Assembly (NCBI GenBank): GCA_032716605.1
Contig: CM064501.1
Span: 23,946,514-24,010,513, forward strand
Length of the DNA stretch: 64,000 bases
DNA from: Paralithodes platypus
Taxonomy: Eukaryota; Arthropoda; Malacostraca; Decapoda; Lithodidae
Direction: 5' to 3'
The notes under the pieces are model-generated. The model made no database searches and had not been told where the DNA came from. It was given only the letters and a program-made list of their open reading frames with translations. How positions within the stretch are numbered: position 1 is the first letter of the stretch; every line of letters starts with the position of its first letter. Of the stretch, positions 55,689-64,000 are shown in pieces. Position numbers and translations under genes: made by a program.

Positions 55689-56583
55689 ATTTGTTGGGAT
55701 ATTTCATGTACCAGTGATATGTAATTTAACCTTTATCTAAATTCCCGATAAATAATGGTCCTTCGTGCCCTAAAGCTTCCGTACCGTAGTACCGTTTTGT
55801 TTGCTTCCTAGACGCTTGTGGGCTTACAAATGGCTGCCGCTCGCGTTGTTGGCCGACTGCCATTTCCCTAGTTTCGGCCCAGCTTCTTCCCTCGTGTTTT
55901 TTACCATTTAGGCACCGTCCCTATCTTTTTTGGGACTAGTTTCCAGGTTTTTTTGGGCGTGTGATCCTTGGCGTTTTTTGGTGGGTTAGCTGGGCTGGAG
56001 TTTGGGGTAGGGGTAATTTCGTCGGGCACCGTTTCGCGCTCTTAGGCTAGGCTAGGCTAGGCTAGGCAGTCTAGGCCTGCAGGTGTCTGTGGTGGCTGTT
56101 CCTTTCGCTTTGGTGGTGTGCCTGTGGTGTTAGTTGTGTTGTGTCATTGTGGGACTCATTATTAATTTTGCTGGTGGGGAGGGTTCTCATGTGACCTTTT
56201 ATATTTAAATTTCATAATAGCCTAGGCCTGGTTGCTTAAAGTGGCGGTTATGAGTGTCGGTCTTTGTTAAATCCTAAGCGATTGACAGTTAATAGTCAGA
56301 CCTCATGATTGTAGCTTAACCAACTAGGCTTACCTATAAAGGGCTTACAATAATTAGTGCTTCACCATACCCTTTCTTTTAATGGATTTAGTATTTAATT
56401 CTTTTGTCTAGTTAGATAATTTACTTTCGATAGTTTATATTAAGGGGGATGTAAGTATTATGTAATTCTTTTTGAGTAAATTTCTTGAAGTAATGGGGGT
56501 TTGCCGCTGTTGATTCCTAAGCGATTAACGGTTTGTAGTCTGACCTCATTGTAGTTTAAGTTGCTTAAAATTAGACCTTAACG
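55689..56583 (+). other. BEL/Pao leader with (TAGGC)n
   Basis: Untranslated leader of about 0.9 kb. It contains five copies of the pentamer AGGCT/TAGGC (56042-56066) and two related segments about 230 bp apart (GATTGACAGTTAATAGTC at 56280 and GATTAACGGTTTGTAGTC at 56523, each followed by TGACCTCAT). No reading frame is present. Confidence 0.6.
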
Positions 56584-57849
56584 ATGACATATTTAAAGAA
56601 ACTTAAGATTCTTAAGGGAGGGATGAAGGGAAGTTTAAATAGATGTTTAAGAGATCTTGATGAATTTTTAATAAGTGCTACGGCTGATCAAATTAAAGGT
56701 AAATTTGCTACTGTTACTAAATCGCTAGCTACTTATGATAGTTATGCTCAGCAGGTATATGGTTTATTGACAGTTACTGACGATGTGGAAGAAGAAATGT
56801 CGGCAGATCTTGAGTACTTTGAGGACGTTAATACAGCCTTAGCCAGACTATCTTCCACCCAAGAATCAACCTCTGTTAAGGATACCGGTATACCAAAGGC
56901 AACTGGTTTTAACCTGCCGAAGCTTACTTTGCCTACCTTTTCCGGGGATTCGGCTACCTGGACTGGATTTTGGGATATTTTTGAGTGTTCCGTCCATCAT
57001 AATAAAACACTCACATCCATCCAAAGGTTCACCTATCTCCGTGGCCAATTGAAAAGGGAGGCATTGAAGTTAGTCGATGGGTACAAGTTAGAAGCTACCA
57101 GCTACGAGTCTGCAGTGGAGTTGCTGAAGAGAACTTACGGGAGAGTGGAAGTCATCAAGACCGCGTTAATTACTAAGTTCTTCACGCTAGATCCTCCATC
57201 CTATGATGTGACGGCCCTAAAGGAGTACTATGCCTCCTTTGAGAGCCTCCTCCGATCTATAGAGACAATGGCCGTCACCAAGGAGGAGATATTTAGTGTG
57301 AATATCTTGAATAAAATACCCTCTCCCCTAAGGGAAATCTTAAGACGACAACTAAGCGACTCTCCACTAAACTTGGAAGCGTTGGTGCAGGTGTACCAGA
57401 CTGAAGTCTTCAATATGGAGAGTACTGGACACTACCGACAAGTGGAGATGTCGCCATCCACTGCAGCTTTCCCGGTACAGACTTCTCCTAAACAGAAAAG
57501 GCCAATATCATTAGGTTGTAAGTTGTGCAGTGTCCACGGTCATCTGTGGTATCAGTGTCCTAAGTATCCTAAGGCTACACAGAAGATTAGCAAGGCTAAA
57601 TCGCTTAATTTATGTACCAGCTGTCTGGCAAGAGACCACTTCAACAGTACCTGCACCAATTCCTACATCAAACCTGTAAGTATTGCAAGGGGAAACATTG
57701 GTTTTCCCTTTGCACCCAGTCTGATCGGCACGACGGCAAAGAAAAGGGGAGAACCCCCAAAGAGTCACATGAGAAAAGTAAGAGCGAGGGTGATAAAGTA
57801 TCTGCCATGTCCATTGCTTCTCGAGAATGTCAATTGCTTCCTACTATGA
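56584..57849 (+). CDS. gag: BEL/Pao Gag
   Basis: A 421-codon frame. An N-terminal helical region (1-100) is followed by LPKLTLPTFSGDSATWTGFW (111-130), the start of the gag domain characteristic of BEL/Pao elements. Helical capsid-like sequence follows to about 270. Two zinc knuckles are visible: CKLCSVHGHLWYQC (312-325) and CTSCLARDHFNSTC (344-357). Gag would assemble the particle and bind RNA. In this family Gag and Pol are commonly one frame; here Pol continues in the -1 frame. After the second knuckle (about 57655) the Gag frame reads unconvincing sequence to a stop at 57849, while the other frame carries a third knuckle. The ATG at 56584 is the first in frame after the leader. The N-terminal part is intact. 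Confidence 0.9.
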   Translation: MTYLKKLKILKGGMKGSLNRCLRDLDEFLISATADQIKGKFATVTKSLATYDSYAQQVYGLLTVTDDVEEEMSADLEYFEDVNTALARLSSTQESTSVKDTGIPKATGFNLPKLTLPTFSGDSATWTGFWDIFECSVHHNKTLTSIQRFTYLRGQLKREALKLVDGYKLEATSYESAVELLKRTYGRVEVIKTALITKFFTLDPPSYDVTALKEYYASFESLLRSIETMAVTKEEIFSVNILNKIPSPLREILRRQLSDSPLNLEALVQVYQTEVFNMESTGHYRQVEMSPSTAAFPVQTSPKQKRPISLGCKLCSVHGHLWYQCPKYPKATQKISKAKSLNLCTSCLARDHFNSTCTNSYIKPVSIARGNIGFPFAPSLIGTTAKKRGEPPKSHMRKVRARVIKYLPCPLLLENVNCFLL

Positions 57850-59270
57850 TGCTGCCAGTAGTGGGGAGTAATAATAATACTATAATGACGCGCACCTTAC
57901 TTGACCAGTGCTCACAGAGGTCATTCGTTCTGCGGTCATCATTACCCCAGCTCAACTGTACCAGCAAGGGTCAAGAGAATTTGTGTCTCCATGGTTTCAC
58001 TGGAGAAATAGATTCCAGTGACTATGATATCGTGGAGATTTCCTATGTTTGTAGAAGAAAGGTATGTCCCATCAAGGCTGTTGTGGTCGACACACTACCC
58101 AGTTTCTATATAGCATCAGAGATTCAACCACATTTGAAATATCTCAGAAGCAAGGGGTATAAACTGGCTGATGATCAACTCTCTGCTAACAATGGTATTA
58201 TGCTACTGGTCGGAGCTGATTATTACTACGACCTGGTTCACCCTGGATATCGGCGGGTAGATAAGCTAATAATGCTCCCCACGATCCAAGGTTATGCCAT
58301 TTCTGGATCCTATGCCACTTCCTCTCAAGACACACAGGTGGAGGTGGTTACGGTCCTCAAGGTAGCAGTAAGCCCCATAGATAAATATATTCGGCCAAAT
58401 GTGCCTGATAATACATGTACTGATATAGATAAGCTATGGGACTTGGACAATATTGGAATTGACCCACATGAACTTGATCGTGAGTCCAAGCTAGCGTTAA
58501 GCTCGTATGAAGAGACTGTAACATATGACTCTGGCAGAGGTCAGTATGTGGTAAGGCTCCCTTGGAATGATAACAAGAGTAAATTACCTACTAATTTCCA
58601 TCTAGCACTTGGTAGGTTACGTGGCCTTCAGCAGCAGTTTGTCAAGGATCCAAGTTATTGCGAGACTTATGCGGCAGTTTTAGCCGAGCAGGTACAACGT
58701 GGATTTGTGGAGAGAGTAGATCTCAGTGAGTATGGGGATAACATCCATTACCTTGCTCACCATGGGATTAAAAAGGACAGTTCCACCACTCCTGTTCGTA
58801 TTGTGTATGACTGCTCTGCTAAATCCAGTGATCGCTCCTATAGCCTGAATGATTGTCTGTACACGGGTCCGTCCCTGGTCTCTGATCTAGCGCAAATTAT
58901 GTTGCGCTTCAGATGTCATAAGTTTGCATGGGTCGCCGATATTGAGAAGGCCTTCCTGATGCTTCAACTCCATCGTGAAGACAGGGACTCGACAAGATTT
59001 TCATGGCCACGGGACCCAATGGATCTAGATTCAGAGTATCTGGTCTACAGGTTCAGAGTCGTCTTATTCGGGGCGACCTGTTCCCAGTTCCTTCTCAACG
59101 CTACTATCTTGCGTCATCTTGAGGAGGCTGGACTAGATCCTGACTTCAAGAATGAGATCAAGAATGGGATCTATGTGGACAATCTTCAAGGCACCGGAGA
59201 CAATGAAGATTTATTGCTCAAGAGATGCTGGGAGATCCGTGATATATTTGCCAAGGCTCATTTATACTTA
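57612..59270 (+). pseudogene. pol: BEL/Pao Pol, protease and RT, cut by a LINE
   Basis: The frame starts upstream of a third knuckle, CKYCKGKHWFSLC (about 57678-57716). A retropepsin-like stretch follows, TRTLLDQCSQRSFVL (about 57890), in which D-Q-C-S stands where D-S/T/Q-G-S is expected. RT contains RIVYDCSAKSSDRSYSLND (about 58800), FAWVADIEKAFLMLQL (about 58925), RFRVVLFGATCSQFLLNAT (about 59050) and IYVDNLQGTGDNE (about 59170), the YVDN form of the active site that occurs in BEL/Pao elements. The host frame ends at the AHLYL codons near 59270, where the LINE begins. It resumes at 60944. The apparent codons between 59271 and the stop at 59361 belong to the LINE in a foreign frame. Confidence 0.9.
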
Positions 59271-59272
59271 AG

Positions 59273-60910
59273 TACCCTGTACTTAATTTTAATTCGCCTG
59301 AAATTCCCTCACTTAAGATCCACACCAGACATGTCAAAACTATTTTGCAGAATCTCTCGGTAGATAAGGCCAGATGAAATTCCTCCAATAGTACTTAAGA
59401 ATTGCTCCTTGGTGCTCGCTCCTGTATTGGCAAAAATTTTCCGTCTGTGTACTCATACCTCATGCTTCCCAGTACCCTGGAAAGAAGCAAACATCCATCC
59501 AGTTCCTAAAAAAGGTGCCTCTTCAGATCCATCAAACTACAGACCAATAGCTATAACTTCCACTCTTGGTAAAGTCTTTGAAATTATATTAAATAATCAC
59601 ATAATTAAGCATCTTGAGAATAATAAATTAATCAGTGATAGGCAATATGGTTTTAGACGATGTCGATCAACTGCAGACATGCTTTGCCTTCTTACGCATC
59701 AAATCAACCAAGCTACAGACCAACATGGTGAAACACATACAATAGCACTGGATATATCAAAGGCATTTGATAGAGTCTGGCATCAATCCTTATTGTCGAA
59801 GATGTCACACTACGGCCTTGCATCATTAGTTCCACTAATTTCTTCTTATCTTCATAACAGAAAAATATGTGTAATGGTAGATGGCCTTTATTCTCAATTT
59901 CACTCAATAAATGCTGGTGTTCCCCAGGGATCAGTTTTGGCCCCAATTCTGTTCCTCATTCATATCAATGATCTCATATCTACCACTCATAATCCAATAC
60001 ATTCCTACGCAGATGACTCAACACTCCACAGTTCCTTCACATTTACCAATTCTTTCACCCAACCCGATCTTATAAATTCAAAAATAAACTCTGCAATTTC
60101 TCTGAACCAGGACCTTTCTAGAATTGATGGATGGGGACAAAAGAATCTAGTTTCCTTTAATGCACAGAAAACCAAGTACATTCAATGTTCTAACCGACAG
60201 AATCTCACTGACTCCCATATATTTTTTAATGATGTAAATATTCCCACTTCCCCTAGTATTGACATTCTCGGTGTAACATTAACTACTAACTTGAGCTGGA
60301 CACATTATGTTAGAAGCATTGCTAAGAATGCCTCTAAAAACTGGGACTCCTGTACAGAGTTCGAGAATTCTTCACTGACGAGCAGTTGGCCGTGATATAT
60401 AAAAGTCATGTGCGTTCTCAGATGGATTACTGTTCACCTCTGTGGGGTGGAAGTGGAGTGGTTGCATTGAGGCAGTTGGACAAAATTCAAAATAAAGCTA
60501 TTAGATTAATCAATAACCATGCAATCACACAGGACCTTCCTACATTATCCATACGAAGAAACGTTGCATCCCTTGCATTATTCTACAGATATTTTCACAG
60601 CAATTGTTCCGAGGAACTTGCTTCAATTGTGCCGCCTCTCCACATCTTTCCCCGTAGAACTAGGGCAGCTGAGAGCGCCCATGAATTTACACTTTCTCCT
60701 CCACAATGCAGAACTTCTGCTTATCAGAATTCATTTATCCCCAAAGCTACTACTCTTTGGAATTCACTTCCCTCGAATTGCTTTCCACAAACTTACAATC
60801 TACAAATGTTTTAATCCAGTTGTTACAAACATTTTATGAATGGAGGATGCCTTTAGGCACATGGACCTTTTTGTTTAATCTGTGTTTGTCCTTCCTCCGT
60901 TCATTGTCTC

Positions 60911-60943
<33 letters not shown>
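59273..60943 (+). pseudogene. LINE (CR1/Jockey-type) in BEL pol, poly(A)-tailed
   Basis: A 5'-truncated LINE with RT and C-terminus. It has PDEIPPIVLKNCSLVLAP (about 59368), NIHPVPKKGASSDPSNYRPI (about 59488), DRQYGFRRCRSTADML (about 59635), TIALDISKAFDRVWHQSLL (about 59738), AGVPQGSVLAPILFLIHIND (about 59910) and HSYADDSTLHSS (about 59998), so all catalytic RT boxes are present. A frame change at about 60330 separates the thumb. The C-terminal frame (60386-60814) reads YKSHVRSQMDYCSPLWGGSG to PSNCFPQTYNLQMF. A short 3' UTR and 30 A (60914-60943) follow. A frame change also lies near 59362. The same 3' end occurs at 11.9 kb. Target duplication is not clear. Confidence 0.9.
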
Positions 60944-60945
<2 letters not shown>

Positions 60946-63586
60946 ATGGGCCACTAATAGTGATCTTTTGAAAGGTCAATTTGCTTCTGACGGTGTAGCT
61001 ACTGAGAATAGTGAGGTGAAGTTTTTAGGCCACAAATGGGACACTACCACAGATTGTATATCCTTCTGTCACACCCCATGCGGCAGTGAGCTTATGACCA
61101 AGCGAAACTGCTTAAGCTTGTCAGCAAGGTTGTTTGATCCCCTAGGTTTTTTGTTGCCTGTAACAATCCGTGCTTGTATGTTTTTACAGCAACTGTGGCG
61201 GCTAAAACTAGATTGGGACACGCCCCTCCCGACTGAGTTACAAGATACTTGGCGGTTGATTTGGTCGGACCTTTCCACATGTTGCAAGGTCCAACTTAAT
61301 CGTCAGGTTATTAGTGGTCAACAGGTGGATCTACATGCCTTTTCTGATGCTAGTAATAGTGCATACGGTACTGCCATATACATATGCAATGGTAGTGAAG
61401 CGACGCTGGCTATTGCGAAGGCCAAAGTAGCCCCTATAAAGAAGATTACAGTTCCTAAATTAGAACTTACTGCATTGCTTCTGTCTGCTCGTCTAATAAA
61501 GTTTACACTGGATGCCTATGCAGACATACTACAGATTAATAACGTCTATGTCTGGAGCGACAGTCAAATAGCGCTTTCATGGGTACACAGCCAGAAAGTG
61601 TTACCTGTTTATGTTTCTAATCGCACTGATGAGATTCATGACTTAGTTCCTACAGCTACATTTCGCTATGTGAGCACCAGGGATAACCCCAGTGACATAA
61701 TTTCCCGGGGGATCTCGGCACAGCAGTTTATGTCTTCCTCTATTTGGTGGCATGGACCTCCATGGCTTACATCTCCAACTGAATGGCCTCAGGATTTCAG
61801 GGAATACATATCTGATCCTTCAAGTCGGCCCCAAGATGATGTGTTAAGTAGTTCGAATGTGAGTACTACACATCATGATAACAAGTTGGTAGAGTGGGAA
61901 CGTTATGGCAGCTATGATCAAGTAATACGGGTATTTGCATGGATATACCGTTTCATTAACAACATGAGAAGTCGGGCTCACGGGTCTTTCCTTAGTGACG
62001 ATTCGAAGCATATCAGACTCCATGAAATGAGATCAGCAGAAGCAAAACTAATATGTTTAGTACAAAGGGAATCTTATCCTACTGAACATCAAATCCTGAG
62101 CAAGGAGTCAAAGGCCAAACCCTCAAACTTAATGAGGCAGCTAGGATTATATATGGAAGGAGGCATAATTAAGTGTAGAGGCAGGATACAAAAGGCGGAC
62201 ATTATTGATTCTGCAAAATATCCTGTCCTCCTTAGCTCCTCTCATTTGATTACCAAAATGTTGATTCGCCAATGCCATCGGACCTGCCTACATTTTGGCG
62301 TAAATTATGTTCTGGCGTATATGCGACAACGTTGGTGGATCCCTAAGATGCGACAAGCAATTAAAGGGATCCACAATAGATGTACTATCTGTAAAAGATT
62401 ACAGGGTAAGCCTTACTCCCCAGTTGATCTACCTCCCTTGCCTGAGTTCAGGGTACAAAGGACTGAACCATTTCAGATAACCGGGGTAGACTACACCGGA
62501 GCAATTCATGTTAGAGAATCGCCCGGTAATATCATAAAGGTATATGCCGTCCTATTCACATGTGCGGTAACCAGAGCGATTCATATTGAATTGATTGACG
62601 ACCTATCCAGTGAGGGGTTTTTGCATACTCTAAGACGCTTTGCAGGCCGCAATGGTTTCCCTCAAATTATTATGAGCGATAATGCGACTTGTTTTGTCGG
62701 GGCCTCTAAATATCTCCAGAGTTTAATGGATGACCCGCAGGTTGTGGCTACCCTCACTGGAAAGGGTTGTCAGTGGAGATTTATACCAGCACGTGCACCA
62801 TGGTTCGGGGCAATTTGGGAGAGAACTATCGGTATCGTCAAATCTGCCATGAAGAAGGTATTAGGAAGGGCACTGGTGACCAGACGGGAGTTGCAAACCA
62901 TCTTAATAGAAATTGAGATGTCAGTCAACGACAGGCCCTTGACCTATACCTCGGCAGATGTTGATGACCTCTTACCCATTTCGCCTTCTATGCTAACACG
63001 TGGACGAACCCTTAATACCTTTCCTAGATTGTCCATAAATGACGAAGATCTGCATGACGCTACGTTCGGCAATGCTGACGCCACACGTCGTCGCTTCCAG
63101 TATGTAAACAAGGTGTCCGACGATCTATGGAAACGGTGGACCCAAGAATATTTGCTGTCTCTTCGCGAGCGTCACTCTTATAAGATCAAAGGGACGAATC
63201 AACGATGGCCTCGTATCGGGGATATCGTCCTGATTCATGATGAGCGTCCTAGGTTATTTTGGAAGCTTGGGAGGATTATCGATTTGTTCCAGGGCATTGA
63301 TGGTCTTATAAGGGTTGCTAGAATACGAACTTCGACTGGGGTTACTACTCGCCCAGTCGTAAGGTTATATCCCTTGGAGCAGGATGTAGAACTGCCGGAT
63401 GATCCTGGCGTCTCTACTGATACCCCTCCGCGGGAGAGTGCTGGTGACAGTGCTCCTCAAGGTGGGGCAGCTGATGATGAGAAGGATGATCCTCCTCAGG
63501 CTTCAGGTGGCGCTCGTCCCAAAAGGAGGACGGCTATGAGTTCCGTGGATCTTTGGAGATCAAAGATCAAACAAGGTGATCTTTGA
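60944..63586 (+). pseudogene. pol: BEL/Pao Pol, RNase H and integrase
   Basis: Pol continues at EWATNSDLLKGQFASDG directly after the poly(A) and stays open to the stop at 63586. VKFLGHKWD and RLFDPLGFLLPVTIRA mark the RT-RNase H connection. LHAFSDASNSAYGTAIY (about 61330), PKLELTALLLSARL (about 61455) and VWSDSQIALSWVH (about 61550) carry the RNase H Asp, Glu and Asp. Integrase shows an H-H-C-C zinc region (CHRTCLHFG to CTICKRLQG, about 62275-62405) and the catalytic triad: D in GVDYTGAIHV (about 62488), D in IIMSDNATCFVG (about 62672) and E in PWFGAIWERTIG (about 62818). The C-terminal tail is acidic and ends in a basic patch (KRRTAMSSVD). The domain content is intact; only the LINE insertion separates it from RT. 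Confidence 0.9.
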
Positions 63587-63639
63587 CTTCGATGTCCTTT
63601 TTTTGTTTGTTCTCTGTATATAGCTCCTGTATATCATTT

Positions 63640-63656
63640 TTTGGTGGCGGGCAATA
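63640..63656 (+). promoter_or_regulatory. Polypurine tract region of the BEL/Pao element
   Basis: GGTGGCGGGCAATA stands directly before the 3' LTR, the position where plus-strand DNA synthesis is primed. It is only moderately purine-rich. Confidence 0.5.
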
Positions 63657-64000
63657 TGTCGGGAATAGGTTAACGATCCCGACAGGTTTTGGTCCAATAG
63701 GACATTTGAATTTGGCGGTATCATATCGCTTGTACGATTTCGGCTGGTTCTTTGTGTATTGTAGTTTATTCTTAAGTTAGATTAAATATTAACTGTAATG
63801 TATAAATATCTACATCAGCTCTAGATGTATTATGAAACCAAGTTATGGGTTATAATTATTATGAGCCGGCAGCCATATGTAATTTCGCGAAGCGATCGGA
63901 CGCCGGCCCTTTAGTCTCTCAATCAACACCGTACAGCCAACATCTCCTCCCCCGGCCCTGACTCAACCCACAGTTCACCATGTGCTACAACTACTAACAA
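63657..64000 (+). repeat. BEL/Pao 3' LTR, cut by the window end
   Basis: Matches 55194-55537. Differences are seen at four positions only (AGGGTA/AGGTTA, GGTACA/GGTCCA, ATCGTA/ATCATA, TAGGTT/TAGATT). Confidence 0.95.

Larger units (their letters stand above)
55194..64000 (+). mobile_element. BEL/Pao LTR retrotransposon, runs off the window end
   Basis: The 5' LTR starts at 55194 and the 3' LTR at 63657, both with TGTCGGGAATAGG. The 344 bp that can be compared differ at about 4 positions. Gag with a BEL-type N-terminal domain and zinc knuckles, protease, RT, RNase H and DDE integrase follow in BEL order. The element is inserted in a minus-strand LINE and its pol is itself interrupted by a LINE at 59271. 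The right LTR end and target duplication lie beyond the window. Low LTR divergence indicates a recent insertion. Confidence 0.95.

Noticed and set aside
56042..56066. Telomere-like repeat
   Set aside because: The unit is the pentamer TAGGC in five copies, not the arthropod TTAGG or nematode TTAGGC, and it lies in a retrotransposon leader.

Overview
The window looks like eukaryotic, almost certainly arthropod, nuclear DNA. It is AT-rich with long simple repeats. Its content is dominated by APE-type LINEs, RTE-like LINEs, a Penelope-like element, a BEL/Pao element, an env-bearing Ty3/Gypsy element and TTAA-flanked MITEs. The mix and the style of the LINE proteins fit a decapod crustacean best, but that assignment is inference. 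I recognise no host single-copy gene, no tRNA or rRNA gene and no CRISPR array. Nearly every protein-coding signal belongs to a transposable element, and most copies carry stops or frameshifts.

Layout. 1-1004 is a 26-copy minisatellite. 2250-3712 holds LINE remnants on the minus strand. 4462-5086 is a MITE flanked by TAA with long terminal inverted repeats (PIF/Harbinger-like). 5672-6400 is the C-terminal part of a Jockey-like LINE on the minus strand. 6509-6790 is a fold-back MITE. 6815-7234 is a 60-bp repeat in seven copies. 7835-8560 is another minus-strand LINE end. 9400-10170 and 14385-17470 are inverted copies of one unclassified repeat; the second is split by an RTE-like LINE (14886-17305).

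The centre is a nested stack. A CR1/Jockey-type LINE starting at 18047 is interrupted at 19638 by a Ty3/Gypsy-like element (19639-41142) with 906-bp LTRs and a CTCT target duplication, and the LINE resumes in frame at 41147. The 5' LTR is itself split by a 6.8-kb insert with short inverted termini (20436-27264), which contains small MITE-like units and a 590-bp-armed fold-back. The Gypsy interior holds decayed gag, RNase H, integrase and an F-type env, plus an RTE-like LINE (31675-34891) and three MITEs.

From 41.8 to 47.0 kb a second LINE is split by a 5'-truncated RTE copy, which is in turn split by a piggyBac-like MITE. An empty version of that MITE site exists in the RTE copy at 34 kb. 48.4-51.6 kb is a Penelope-like element (RT plus GIY-YIG) flanked by hammerhead-like motifs. 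54.2-55.2 kb is a minus-strand LINE into which a young BEL/Pao element (55194 to the window end) is inserted. Its LTRs differ at about 4 of 344 compared positions, and its pol is split by a poly(A)-tailed LINE (59273-60943).

The BEL/Pao element is the most intact coding unit, apart from a gag/pol frame offset and the LINE insertion. The window is best read as a record of successive insertions rather than a cooperating gene set.
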